Origin: DASXUL01 sp036504855
GTDB lineage: Bacteria > Armatimonadota > DTGP01 > JAKQQT01
Length of the DNA: 22,048 nucleotides
NCBI GenBank assembly: GCA_036504855.1
Contig: DASXUL010000077.1
Location: 1-22,048, forward strand
Direction of reading: 5' to 3'
The notes below the pieces were generated by a model, which worked only from the letters and a program-made list of their open reading frames with translations, was not told where the DNA came from and did not search any database. This document shows positions 14,011 to 21,912 of this stretch, in pieces. A program made the translations under genes and the position numbers. Position 1 is the first letter of the stretch. Every line of letters begins with the position of its first letter.

Positions 14011-17000
14011 TTAACGCTTGATGCGAAGCGTTTTCACCTCGTTGTGGCCCAGAGGGACTCGCAACACCTGACCGGTGACAGGGATCTCGGACAGGTTGTT
14101 CTCCATCATGTCGGTTTCCCAAACCGCCGCCGGCGCCGCGGGCAATGTCACCACCGCCTCCGTTTGCTGGCCGGCCGTCTCGAAGAACCGAAGGATCCAG
14201 TCGTCGCCGTCTTCAGCCTTCTTCAGAGCCGAGATCACGACGTTCGCCGGCCCAATCTCAACGAAGCCGGCCGCGGCGGCGGAGCCGCTGCCGGCGGGCG
14301 TTGCCCGGGCGATCAGCGGGTTGTTCAGGTCGTAAGCTTCGCGGTACACGCCGTCGCGCCAGCCGCCCGCGTGCGGGAAGAACGAGTATGTGAACACGTT
14401 GATTCCGCGGTCGCACTTGGGGTCCGGGCTGTTCGGAGCGCGCAGGCAGGTGAGGCGCAGGCGGTTGCCCTTCACGTCGTAGCCGTGCTTGCAGTCATTC
14501 ATGAGGGCGGCGCCGCGGCCATCCGCGGAGAGGTCCGCCCATTGGAGGGCCGGAACCTCGAACTGCGCCTTCTCAAAGGGTGTCTCATTGCCCGTGCTGC
14601 GCTCGATGGCGGCAAATGGGATCTCATACGCGGCCTGATCGGCCTTTACGTTGGCGGGGAAGAGGGCCTTCAGCAGGATCCGGCGATCCTGCCAGTCCAC
14701 CGTGTTCACCACGTCCACGCGTTTCGCGTCGGCCGTGAGGATGATATCCTGGACGAACGTTGAGGCGCGCCACTTGCGGGTGGTGCGAATGCGGGCGCGG
14801 ACGGGGCCGGCTTCCAACACTTCGATGTCCACCGGGCCGCGCAGTTCTTCGCCCTGCGCCTCGAAGTCCTTGTCGATCTCCCAGGCTTCCCACTTGCCGG
14901 GGTTATCCACGAAGGCCTGCAACACGTTTCCGGCCTTGCCGGGCTCCAGGGCCTCCCAGCCGTTCGCCTTATCCGTCACCTTCGAGAACGTGCCGTCCGG
15001 GCTGATCTCAACGCGGAGGTAGGCGTTCTCGATGGCGCCCTTCGAGGCGGAGACGCCGGTTTCCACGGGGGCGGGCAGAGAGGCAAGCACCGTGTAGGCC
15101 GCCACGCCCAACGCCGGGACCGGCTCCGCGAGGAACAGCAGCACCTTTGCGCCGTCTTCATCGGCGATCTGGCTCGCCACTTCGTTTCCGCTGGGGGCCA
15201 CCACCTTCACCTCGGCCTCGGGCACGAAGCCCACAGCGTCCATGGCAATCTTCGCCATTCCGCCGCGCGGCCAGTTGAGGCCGTTTGCGACAACAACCGT
15301 AGCGCCGTCGGCCTCCGTTGCCAGGTTGCCCGCGATGGCGCTCAGCGCTGCGTCCAGAACCGCGCCGCCCTCCGACTGGATGATGGCGTAGTCCGAGGCC
15401 GCGTCGGCCGCCGCCGCTCCAATGCAGGAGCCGGGCAGGATGTCATGGAACTGGTTGAAGAGTGTCATCTTCCAGAGCCGTTCCAGCGTCTCGCCCGGGT
15501 ACGGCAGGCCGCTGGAGGCGGCGATGGCGCTGAAGGCCTCGGCATTGCGCAGCAGCTTCTCGGCCTCGCGGTTGCCCTTCTTGATGGCCGCCTGGCTGGT
15601 GAACGTTCCGCGGTGGTACTCCAGGTAGAGCTCGCCGTTGTAGGTCTCCACCTTCACGCCGGGATCGTGCTCTTCGGCGATGAGGGTGTCGATAAAGTCT
15701 CGGGCGCGCTGGTGCTGCACGCGCGGGAACGGCTTCTTGTTCTTCAGCATGATCGCGCGGTCCAGCATCTCGCGGGTGGGGCCGCCGCCGTGATCGCCGA
15801 TGCCGAAGAGGTGGCTGGTGCGCTTGTAGCCAGTGGCGCCGGAGATGAAGGCGATATCGCGGATCAGGTCCGGGCCCAGCACCGAGCCGGTGTAGGAGGT
15901 CGGGAAGTAGCTGTAGATGCGGCTGCCGTCCGGCGATTCCCACCAGAAGGCGCGCAGGGGCCACACGTTGGTATCGTTCCAGGTGAGCTTCTGGGTGAGG
16001 AAGGCGTTGATGCCGCACTTGCTGTAGACCTGCGGCATGCTCCAGTTGTATCCAAACGAATCGGGGTTCCAGCCCAGCGTCACATCTACGCCGAACTTCT
16101 CCTGGAAGTAGCGCTTCCCGTAGAACACCTGGCGCACAAACGACTCGCCGGTTGGCAGGTTGCAGTCCGGCTCCACCCACATGCCGCCCACCAGTTCCCA
16201 GCGGCCCTCGGCCACGCGGGCCTTGATCTCCTCGAACATGTCCGGCCAGTACTCTTCCACCCAGGCGAAGGCGGCGGGCTGGCTCTGCGAGAAGACGAAG
16301 TCCGGGTACTCGTTCATCAGGTTGAGCACGCTGCGGAACGTGTTGTAGCAGACTTCCTTGGTTTCCTCGCGGTCCCACAGCCACGCCATATCGATGTGGG
16401 CGTTGGACATCAGCGAGATGGTGTAGCGCTTGAACAGGTCGTCAAGGCCCGAGAGGGCCTCGTTCGCGCGCTCGATGGAGGCGATTGTGGCCGCTTCGTC
16501 GCCGGCGGCGATAGCGGACCGGTCGATTTCCCTGGCCGCCTGCTCCAGCACGTAATCGCCCTGTCCCGCCATGCGGGTGACCTGGCTGGAAACGTCCATG
16601 CGGTCCAGGTGATCCACAACGGCGGCGCGGACTGACGCGATGGCGCCGGTCTCCAGGGCCGCCATGCGGAAGCCGATATCGCGGCCGGAGGTCCCGGCGG
16701 AAACCTCCACGGCATTGGCGCCCGGTCCGGAGACGCGCAGGGCCACCACGTACACATGTCCCGGCGCTGCCTTGCTCGCAAGCTCAACGCGACCGCCGTG
16801 GTGAATGCGGCTGTGGAACTTGCCGTTCACGTAGACCTCTGCGGAGTGCCTGGCCTGGAGCACCAGCGTCAACGGCGATCCGGCAACGTGCCAACCGAAG
16901 TGGAACTCCGGCGTGACGATAGTGGTCTTGAACCAGGCCACGGAGTGTCCGGTAACGTTGTAGGGCAACTCAACGGCCGTCCAGGACGCCACGCCCGAGT

Positions 17001-17133
17001 CGACGTGCGCGTTGGCGGGGTCGTCGGTAGTGGTCAGAAACCAGGTCGAGACGGGGGCGGCGGCAAGGTGGGAAAGCTCCAGACGCAGATCCTCCACAAG
17101 GGAGTCAGCCTGCGAGGCGGCGAGTTCAGGCAC
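14011..17133 (-). CDS. Alpha-mannosidase, glycoside hydrolase family 38
   Basis: The 1040-aa enzyme removes terminal alpha-mannose. In the chosen frame the zinc site shows at HIDMAWLWD (His 246, Asp 248), the catalytic nucleophile at GWNPDSFGYN (Asp 358), and a further zinc His at NQFHDILPGS (His 563); GDHGGGPT and ELYLEYHRGT also match GH38. An N-terminal beta-sandwich-like region (~20-190) precedes the catalytic barrel; a large C-terminal beta domain ends with HNEVKTLRIKR. GTG at 17131-17133 is chosen because AGGAG lies seven bases upstream. A longer reading to 17214 adds an Arg-rich stretch with no ribosome binding site. There is no signal peptide, so it is probably cytoplasmic and acts on imported mannosides. 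Confidence 0.93.
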   Translation of the reverse strand: MPELAASQADSLVEDLRLELSHLAAAPVSTWFLTTTDDPANAHVDSGVASWTAVELPYNVTGHSVAWFKTTIVTPEFHFGWHVAGSPLTLVLQARHSAEVYVNGKFHSRIHHGGRVELASKAAPGHVYVVALRVSGPGANAVEVSAGTSGRDIGFRMAALETGAIASVRAAVVDHLDRMDVSSQVTRMAGQGDYVLEQAAREIDRSAIAAGDEAATIASIERANEALSGLDDLFKRYTISLMSNAHIDMAWLWDREETKEVCYNTFRSVLNLMNEYPDFVFSQSQPAAFAWVEEYWPDMFEEIKARVAEGRWELVGGMWVEPDCNLPTGESFVRQVFYGKRYFQEKFGVDVTLGWNPDSFGYNWSMPQVYSKCGINAFLTQKLTWNDTNVWPLRAFWWESPDGSRIYSYFPTSYTGSVLGPDLIRDIAFISGATGYKRTSHLFGIGDHGGGPTREMLDRAIMLKNKKPFPRVQHQRARDFIDTLIAEEHDPGVKVETYNGELYLEYHRGTFTSQAAIKKGNREAEKLLRNAEAFSAIAASSGLPYPGETLERLWKMTLFNQFHDILPGSCIGAAAADAASDYAIIQSEGGAVLDAALSAIAGNLATEADGATVVVANGLNWPRGGMAKIAMDAVGFVPEAEVKVVAPSGNEVASQIADEDGAKVLLFLAEPVPALGVAAYTVLASLPAPVETGVSASKGAIENAYLRVEISPDGTFSKVTDKANGWEALEPGKAGNVLQAFVDNPGKWEAWEIDKDFEAQGEELRGPVDIEVLEAGPVRARIRTTRKWRASTFVQDIILTADAKRVDVVNTVDWQDRRILLKALFPANVKADQAAYEIPFAAIERSTGNETPFEKAQFEVPALQWADLSADGRGAALMNDCKHGYDVKGNRLRLTCLRAPNSPDPKCDRGINVFTYSFFPHAGGWRDGVYREAYDLNNPLIARATPAGSGSAAAAGFVEIGPANVVISALKKAEDGDDWILRFFETAGQQTEAVVTLPAAPAAVWETDMMENNLSEIPVTGQVLRVPLGHNEVKTLRIKR

Positions 17134-17301
17134 GAGGACACTCCTACTGAACGGGCGCGGTTGGGCCGCGCGGAAGAACCGTCGCCGCCCGCCTGGGCAG
17201 CGCACCGGCTTCATTTTAGCGGGCTCGCCTCACAGTTGTCATGGACGCGGCGCGTTTGGTCGGTCCGGCTTTACTCCGCGGCGCTCCGACCGGCGGAGGG
17301 C

Positions 17302-17307
17302 TATACT
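17302..17307 (+). promoter_or_regulatory. Possible -10 (TATACT) ahead of the FadL-like gene
   Basis: TATACT lies 9 bases before heptad element 6 and 209 bases before the FadL-like start. If used, the heptad hairpin would be in the 5' leader. No good -35 is seen. A related CTATACC motif occurs near heptad elements 1 and 2, so this may be part of the repeat rather than a promoter. Confidence 0.25.
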
Positions 17308-17315
17308 CAACTCGG

Positions 17316-17423
17316 CAGTCGTCAGTCATCAGTATTCAGTGGTCAGCCCGAGGGTCCCGCGCCGAGCGACACGGGCGCTCACGGTACGTGGCCTTCGAAC
17401 TGAAGACTGAATACTGATGACTG
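17316..17423. repeat. CAG-heptad element 6 between divergent genes
   Basis: Left arm: CAGTCGT, CAGTCAT, CAGTATT, CAGTGGT, CAGCCCG (17316-17350). Right arm on the other strand: CAGTCAT, CAGTATT, CAGTCTT, CAGTTCG, AAGGCCA (17423 back to 17389). CAGTCATCAGTATTCAGT is an exact inverted repeat. This is the only copy at a 5'-5' spacer, between the GH38 and FadL-like genes. A reading frame starting at 17417 begins inside it and is not a real start. Confidence 0.75.
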
Positions 17424-17515
17424 ACAACTACTTACCGCCCCGATGCAGGGTGGAGCATCACCGCGGCGGCGCGCTGTTTGCCGCCCCCTTTCCTTCGATG
17501 GGAGGAGACAAACGT

Positions 17516-18814
17516 ATGCGCATCAACCGATACGCATTGGCCGCGATCGCGGCCGCTCTGGCCGGCGGCGGCGTGGCGCACGCCACGCATGGCTACTTTG
17601 CCTACGGCTACGGCACAAAGAGCAAGGGCATGGCCGGCGCCGGCGTGGCCCTGCCGCTGGATTCCTTGCAGGCCGCCGTCAACCCCGCCGGCATGGTTTG
17701 GCTGGGCAACCGGTTCGACGTTGGCGCCGGCATCTTCAGCATCCGGCCCCAATACAGAGTGAAGGGCGCCCCCTCCGGCGCGCCCGGCACGCTGCCCCTG
17801 GTGGCCGAAACGGTGAAGGGGAAGCGCGGCTACATCTTCGTGCCGGACCTCGGCGTCAACAAGATGCTGGATCCCAACGGCTCCGTTGGCCTCTCCATGT
17901 ACACCAACGGCGGAGCCGATACCAGCTACCCCGGCACGGCCGGCGGCGGACATGGCTCTCTCTATGGCGGCCCCACCGGCGTGAAGCTGGAGCAGTTCTT
18001 CATTCAGGCCAGCTATGCCCGCAAGTTCAACCCGAAATCATCCTGGGGCCTCGGCCTCGTTTCCGCGATAGAGCGCTTCGGCGCGCACGGACTCTCCCAC
18101 TTCGCGCCCTTCGTGGCCGACGGCACGCCGGATCACCTCACGAACAACGGCGAGCAAGACCATGTGGGATTCGGCTGGAAGGCCGGAGTCCAGGCGCAGG
18201 CCGCGAAGAACCTCACCCTCGCCGCCTCGTACCAGAGCAAGATCAAGGTCCCTCGCTTCAAGCAATACGAGGACCTGATCGCCCAGGGCGGACGCCTGGA
18301 CGTGCCGCCCACCGCGACAATCGGCCTCGCCTACAAAACGAGCCCGCGCGGGACCCTGGCGTTCGACGTTCAGGAGATCTGGTACACCAAGGTCCCCTCG
18401 CTTTCCAACCCGTTCGCCAACATCGCTGGCTTCAAATCCGGTGACGCGAGCAAGGGACTGGGCGGAGAGAATGGCATCGGCCTCGGCTGGAAGGACGTCA
18501 CCGCCGTGAAGCTGGGCTATCAGTGCGTAGCCAGCCCGAAGTGGACCTACCGCGCCGGCGTCGACTACGGCAAACAGCCCATCCGATCCTCCGAGGTGTT
18601 TTTCAACCTCATCGCCCCCGGCGTTGAGGAATGGCACTACACCATCGGCGCAACTCACACGTTGAAGAAGGGCGCCGAACTGAGCGTGGCCGCCCTCTAC
18701 GCCCCCATCACCTCCGTCACCGGTTACAACCCCCTCGAAGCCAAGGGCCAGCAGTCTATCACCCTGAAACAGGGAGAGATCGGCCTCGAAGTGAGCTTCG
18801 GCAAGGCGTTCTAG
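17516..18814 (+). CDS. OmpP1/FadL-family outer membrane protein
   Basis: ATG at 17516 follows GGAGGAG (17501-17507). The signal peptide MRINRYALAAIAAALAGGGVAHA is followed by the FadL-type mature start HGYFAYGYGTKSKGMAGAGVALPLDSLQAAVNPAGMVWLGNRFDVG, corresponding to the N-terminal hatch with the AVNPAG motif typical of the family. The 432-aa protein then alternates amphipathic strands (WGLGLVSAIERF, LTLAASYQSKIKV, GTLAFDVQEIWY) and ends in SFGKAF, the terminal Phe of outer-membrane barrels. FadL-like porins import hydrophobic compounds such as fatty acids or aromatics; the substrate is not readable. The gene is transcribed alone and converges on the RCC1 gene. It is the strongest evidence for an outer membrane. 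Confidence 0.88.
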   Translation: MRINRYALAAIAAALAGGGVAHATHGYFAYGYGTKSKGMAGAGVALPLDSLQAAVNPAGMVWLGNRFDVGAGIFSIRPQYRVKGAPSGAPGTLPLVAETVKGKRGYIFVPDLGVNKMLDPNGSVGLSMYTNGGADTSYPGTAGGGHGSLYGGPTGVKLEQFFIQASYARKFNPKSSWGLGLVSAIERFGAHGLSHFAPFVADGTPDHLTNNGEQDHVGFGWKAGVQAQAAKNLTLAASYQSKIKVPRFKQYEDLIAQGGRLDVPPTATIGLAYKTSPRGTLAFDVQEIWYTKVPSLSNPFANIAGFKSGDASKGLGGENGIGLGWKDVTAVKLGYQCVASPKWTYRAGVDYGKQPIRSSEVFFNLIAPGVEEWHYTIGATHTLKKGAELSVAALYAPITSVTGYNPLEAKGQQSITLKQGEIGLEVSFGKAF

Positions 18815-18825
18815 GCAACGGGGAA

Positions 18826-18900
18826 TTCACCACAAAGACACAAAGGCGCAAAGACCGGAAATGTATCTGGTTCTTTGTGCCTTTGCGTCTTTGTGGTGAA
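18826..18900. terminator. CACAAAG-octad hairpin between convergent genes, copy 1
   Basis: The 29-base left arm (18826-18854, TTCACCACAAAGACACAAAG...) and right arm (18872-18900) are inverted copies differing only where A/G units are swapped. The units read CACAAAGA, CACAAAGG, CGCAAAGA. The right arm directly touches the RCC1 stop at 18901, and the left arm lies 11 bases after the FadL-like stop, so it serves as a bidirectional 3' hairpin. The CACAAAG repeat resembles intergenic repeats known from many bacteria. Confidence 0.75.
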
Positions 18901-21228
18901 TCACGGGTTCGCCCCCAGGCCGGCGATCTTGCGGGCGATGAGAACGGCATCGGCCACGTCCACGGCGCCATCGTTCGCAGCGTCGAGGCGCCGAGCGGCG
19001 GCGAGGTCCGCGTCCACGATGCCCGAGGCGTACTTGAGGCTAGTGGCGACATCTAACGCGGTGAACCGGGGGACGGGCAGGGCCAGGCTGTGATCCATGC
19101 CCGCGCTCGCCGCCGCCATGTTCCTGAGGCCTGAGACCTGCACAGGCGTCCAGCGGTCAACCGTCGTTCCATCTCCGAGCTGGCCGTAGCCGTTCTGGCC
19201 CCAGGCCCATACCACGCCATCCGTCCTAACGGCCAGGCTATGGTCGTAGCCCGCGCTCAAGGCCGCCACATCCGCAAGCCCGGGGACCCGCGCGGGCGCG
19301 GATCGGTTCGTGGCCGTCCCATCGCCCGACTGCCCGTAATCGCCGGCCCCCCAGGCCCACACGGTTCCGTCCGCCTTCAACGCGAGACTGTGGTAGCCGC
19401 CAGCGCTCACGCTCACAACGTTCGTCAGCCCCGGAACCTGCGCCAGTGTGGAACGGTCCACGGTCGTACCAAGCCCAAGCTGGCCATAGTTGTTGTGCCC
19501 CCACGCCCAGACGGTTCCGTCGGTCTTCACCACAAGGCTGTGGTAAGCGCCCGCGCTCACGGCGGCCACCTTCGAAAGTCCGTATACGCGCAATGGCGTG
19601 GCGCGGACATAGAGGGCGCCGATGCCAAGCTGGCCGCACCAGTTGTACCCCCACGCCCAAACCGTACCGTCCGCGGTGAGCGCCAGGCTATGGGCGCCGC
19701 CCGCGCTGATCGCCGTTGCGGTCGTCAGCCCGACGACCTGCACGGGCGCGGCGCTATTTGCGGTCGTGCCGGCGCCCAACTCGCTGTGGCAGTTGTTCCC
19801 CCAGGCCCAAACCGTTCCGTCCCTCTTCAGGGCGAGGCTGTGCAGCTCACCGGCGCTCACGGCCGCCACGTTCGTGAGGCCTGAGACCTGCACAGGCGTC
19901 CAGCGGTCAACCGTCGTTCCGTCTCCGATCTGGCCATAGTCGTTGCGCCCCCACGCCCAGACCGTGCCGTCGGTCCTCACCGCCAGGCTGTGTCCACCGC
20001 CCGCGCTCAGAGCCGCCACATCCGTCAGCCCAAGGACCTGATCCGGCGCGACGCGGTTCGCGGCGGCGCCATCGCCGAGTTCACCGTCGTCATTATCCCC
20101 CCACGTCCACACCGTTCCGTCTGACTTCACCGCCACGCCGTGGTAATGCCCGGCGCTCACTGCCGAAACAGACTCCAGCCCCTGAACCTGCAACGGGGTG
20201 GAGCGACACGAGTACGCGCTATCGCCCAACTGGCCATGGAAGCTGTACCCCCATGCCCACGCCGTACCGTTTGTTCCCACGGCCACGCTATGGCCGATGC
20301 CCGCGCTCACCGCCGAAACGTCCGTCAACCCGGAGACTCGTGCAGGCGCGGAGCGGTTGGCGATCGTGCCGTCGCCCAACTCGCCGCCGGCGTTATCTCC
20401 CCAGGCCCAAACGGTTCCATCGGCCTTCAGCGCCAGGCTGTGGTAGCCGCCTGCGCTCACCGCCGCCACGTTCGCCAGCCCAAGGACCTTCACGGGAGCC
20501 CAGCGATCGACGGTCGTTCCATCGCCCAGTCCTCCGCAGTCGTTGGCCCCCCACGCCCATACCGTGCCATCTTTCTTCAGAGCCAAGCTGTGGTAGCCGC
20601 CGGCGCTCACCGCCGCCGCGTTCGTCAGGCCTATGACTTGCACGGGCGTGGCGCGGTTCACCGTCGTGCCATCCCCCAACTCGCCGTCGAAGTTGTCGCC
20701 CCAGGCCCATACCGTTCCGTCCGCCTTCACGGCCAGGCTATGGTCACCGCCGGCGCTCACCGCCGCAACGTTCGTAAGGCCGGCAACCTGCGCGGGCGCC
20801 GAGCGCTCGGTGGTCGATCCATCGCCCAAGTCGCCGCAGTTGTTGGCCCCCCAGGCCCAAACCGTGCCGTCTGTCTTCACGGCCAGGCTGTGGTAGGCGC
20901 CCGCGCTCACGGCGGCCACGTCTGTGAGGCCCGCCACCTGGACGGGCACGCAGCGGTCCGCCGTCGTGCCATCGCCCAGTTGGCCGTAGTTGTTGGAACC
21001 CCAGGCCCACACCGTGCCATCGGTCTTCACCGCCAGCGTGTGATAGGCGCCGGCGCTGACCTGTCTGGCGGAGACGATGAGGGCCCGTCGCGGGCTATCG
21101 GGAGAGTCGCCGATGCCCAACTGCCCGCGCTGATTGCGCCCCCAGGGGACGGGAGTCTGTGCTACGGCGGCGGAGAAGATGAGGGTGAACACAGCAAGCA
21201 GACGCACGCAGCGGACGCACACGATCAT
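18901..21228 (-). CDS. Secreted RCC1-repeat protein (14 blades) with dockerin-like tail
   Basis: The 775-aa product has a signal peptide (LLAVFTLIFSAAVAQ, cleavage after AVA). It then carries 14 RCC1 blades: one divergent first unit (PWGRNQRGQLGIG) and 13 units of the form DGTVWAWGxNxxGxLGDGTTxxRxxPVQVxGLTxVAAVSAGxxHSLAVKx. Fourteen is twice seven, so two successive seven-bladed propellers are likely. Residues ~720-775 (TALDVATSLKYASG...RLDAANDGAVDVADAVLIARKIAG) are a degenerate dockerin-like domain. ATG at 21228 follows GAGGT; GTG at 21246 in the same frame is the alternative. RCC1 propellers bind proteins; here the partner is extracellular and unknown. Octad hairpins flank the gene on both sides. 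Confidence 0.9.
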   Translation of the reverse strand: MIVCVRCVRLLAVFTLIFSAAVAQTPVPWGRNQRGQLGIGDSPDSPRRALIVSARQVSAGAYHTLAVKTDGTVWAWGSNNYGQLGDGTTADRCVPVQVAGLTDVAAVSAGAYHSLAVKTDGTVWAWGANNCGDLGDGSTTERSAPAQVAGLTNVAAVSAGGDHSLAVKADGTVWAWGDNFDGELGDGTTVNRATPVQVIGLTNAAAVSAGGYHSLALKKDGTVWAWGANDCGGLGDGTTVDRWAPVKVLGLANVAAVSAGGYHSLALKADGTVWAWGDNAGGELGDGTIANRSAPARVSGLTDVSAVSAGIGHSVAVGTNGTAWAWGYSFHGQLGDSAYSCRSTPLQVQGLESVSAVSAGHYHGVAVKSDGTVWTWGDNDDGELGDGAAANRVAPDQVLGLTDVAALSAGGGHSLAVRTDGTVWAWGRNDYGQIGDGTTVDRWTPVQVSGLTNVAAVSAGELHSLALKRDGTVWAWGNNCHSELGAGTTANSAAPVQVVGLTTATAISAGGAHSLALTADGTVWAWGYNWCGQLGIGALYVRATPLRVYGLSKVAAVSAGAYHSLVVKTDGTVWAWGHNNYGQLGLGTTVDRSTLAQVPGLTNVVSVSAGGYHSLALKADGTVWAWGAGDYGQSGDGTATNRSAPARVPGLADVAALSAGYDHSLAVRTDGVVWAWGQNGYGQLGDGTTVDRWTPVQVSGLRNMAAASAGMDHSLALPVPRFTALDVATSLKYASGIVDADLAAARRLDAANDGAVDVADAVLIARKIAGLGANP
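19201..21160 (-). repeat. 150-bp tandem repeats encoding the RCC1 blades
   Basis: The CCAGGCCCA/CCACGCCCA marker (encoding WAWG) recurs exactly every 150 bases at 19201, 19351, 19501 and so on to 21001: thirteen units with no insertion or deletion. Copies differ mostly at third positions. This is an in-gene protein repeat, not a CRISPR or an intergenic element. Confidence 0.9.
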
Positions 21229-21280
21229 GACGCACCTCGATATCACGTTTGGCTGCCATGATCATAGAACGCTCGGATGC

Positions 21281-21339
21281 TCACCACAAAGACACAAAGG
21301 CACAAAGACCCGAGAAGGATCTGGGTCTTTGCGCCTTTA
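21281..21339. repeat. CACAAAG-octad hairpin, copy 2, right arm truncated
   Basis: TCACCACAAAGACACAAAGG then CACAAAGACC (left arm) pairs with GGGTCTTTGCGCCTTT, but the expected GTGTCTTTGTGGTGA end is replaced by ACCGATAGG. It lies 53 bases upstream of the RCC1 start, so the gene is flanked by two copies. The broken arm marks where sequence character changes to less GC-rich, rearranged DNA. The next ~130 bases (21340-21469) hold no recognisable feature apart from an 8-bp inverted repeat GCCGACAG/CTGTCGGC. Confidence 0.65.
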
Positions 21340-21469
21340 CCGATAGGAGGTACACGGTATCAGACACAGCAAGGCGCTCACGATGGCCGACAGGACACCA
21401 TAGTGGCGATGAGCCAGCTGTCGGCGATTGCCAAGCGAAGACCGCTCGCCTGAAAGCTTGGCAGATAAC

Positions 21470-21745
21470 CTACACCGTGGTTCCGCCAGAACTCACGTGC
21501 ATTGGTCGTTTCCGCGTGCGCTCGGGCCTGATCACAATCTGGTAACTGGTCTCAGCCATTTCGAGGATGGCGGAACACGAATCGCCTTCCTGATCAGTGA
21601 AATACAGGAAATCCCTTGAGAACCCGTCAGATACTCTCAGGCTGGCGGCAATCTTGGCCTCATCCTTGTCTGCGTAGCCGCCACGGAGCGCGGTCCACAG
21701 CTTGCGCATCCAGAAGTCTCTGGCTCTGATGGTGAGTTCGTACAT
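21470..21745 (-). CDS. Hypothetical protein, 91 aa
   Basis: The product begins MYELTIRARDFWMRKLWTALRGGYADKDEAKIAASLRVSDGF and continues FSRDFLYFTDQEGDSCSAILEMAETSYQIVIRPERTRKRP. It is soluble, mixed-charge, with no signal peptide or membrane helix. The ATG is preceded by AGGACAGG, a weak ribosome binding site. A broken reading frame ends 22 bases upstream on the same strand, so the two were probably one operon. I do not recognise a family. Its reality rests on the codon pattern and this spacing only; the Ser/Gly-rich end may be read-through into non-coding DNA. Confidence 0.45.
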   Translation of the reverse strand: MYELTIRARDFWMRKLWTALRGGYADKDEAKIAASLRVSDGFSRDFLYFTDQEGDSCSAILEMAETSYQIVIRPERTRKRPMHVSSGGTTV

Positions 21746-21767
21746 GATCCTGTCCTAACTCAAGAGC

Positions 21768-21912
21768 TCACTCGGCGCCCACTGATGGCCCGTTGGCGGT
21801 GGCAACCAACACTCGGCCAGGACACTCTCGAACGCGGCTTGCCAACTCAACTCCATCCACAAGGACTATGGGGTTCTTACCCGCTTCTGCGGCTTCAGCG
21901 ATTGCCGCTCTA
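21768..21912 (-). pseudogene. C-terminal fragment of an interrupted gene (possibly nuclease-like)
   Basis: Reading leftwards from the IS end gives an open frame SRAAIAEAAEAGKNPIVLVDG then VELASRVRECPG, ending in TGA (21768-21770). It has no start codon of its own. The block AGKNPIVLVDGVELASRV resembles the C-terminal end of Mrr/REase-like domains, where an IxLIDGexLaxLm segment closes the nuclease fold. That likeness is a hint only. The fragment stops being protein-like exactly where the IS5-type sequence begins, so insertion truncated it. It precedes the 91-aa gene by 22 bases. Confidence 0.4.

Noticed and set aside
13405..14763. A 452-aa plus-strand open frame
   Set aside because: It lies antisense to the Ig-like and GH38 genes, spans the hairpin between them, and its product is His/Arg/Gly-rich without any domain; it is an artefact of GC-rich antisense DNA.
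15445..16635. A 396-aa plus-strand and a 313-aa minus-strand frame inside GH38
   Set aside because: Both overlap the conserved catalytic region of the alpha-mannosidase in wrong frames.
17417..17515. An upstream ATG for the FadL-like gene
   Set aside because: It begins inside heptad element 6 and has no ribosome binding site; the ATG at 17516 gives a clean signal peptide after GGAGGAG.
19201..21160. CRISPR-like array
   Set aside because: The 150-bp repeats are in frame, divergent at third positions and encode RCC1 blades; there are no spacers.
20140..21261. A 373-aa plus-strand open frame
   Set aside because: Antisense to the RCC1 repeats; its own repeats simply mirror the 150-bp period.
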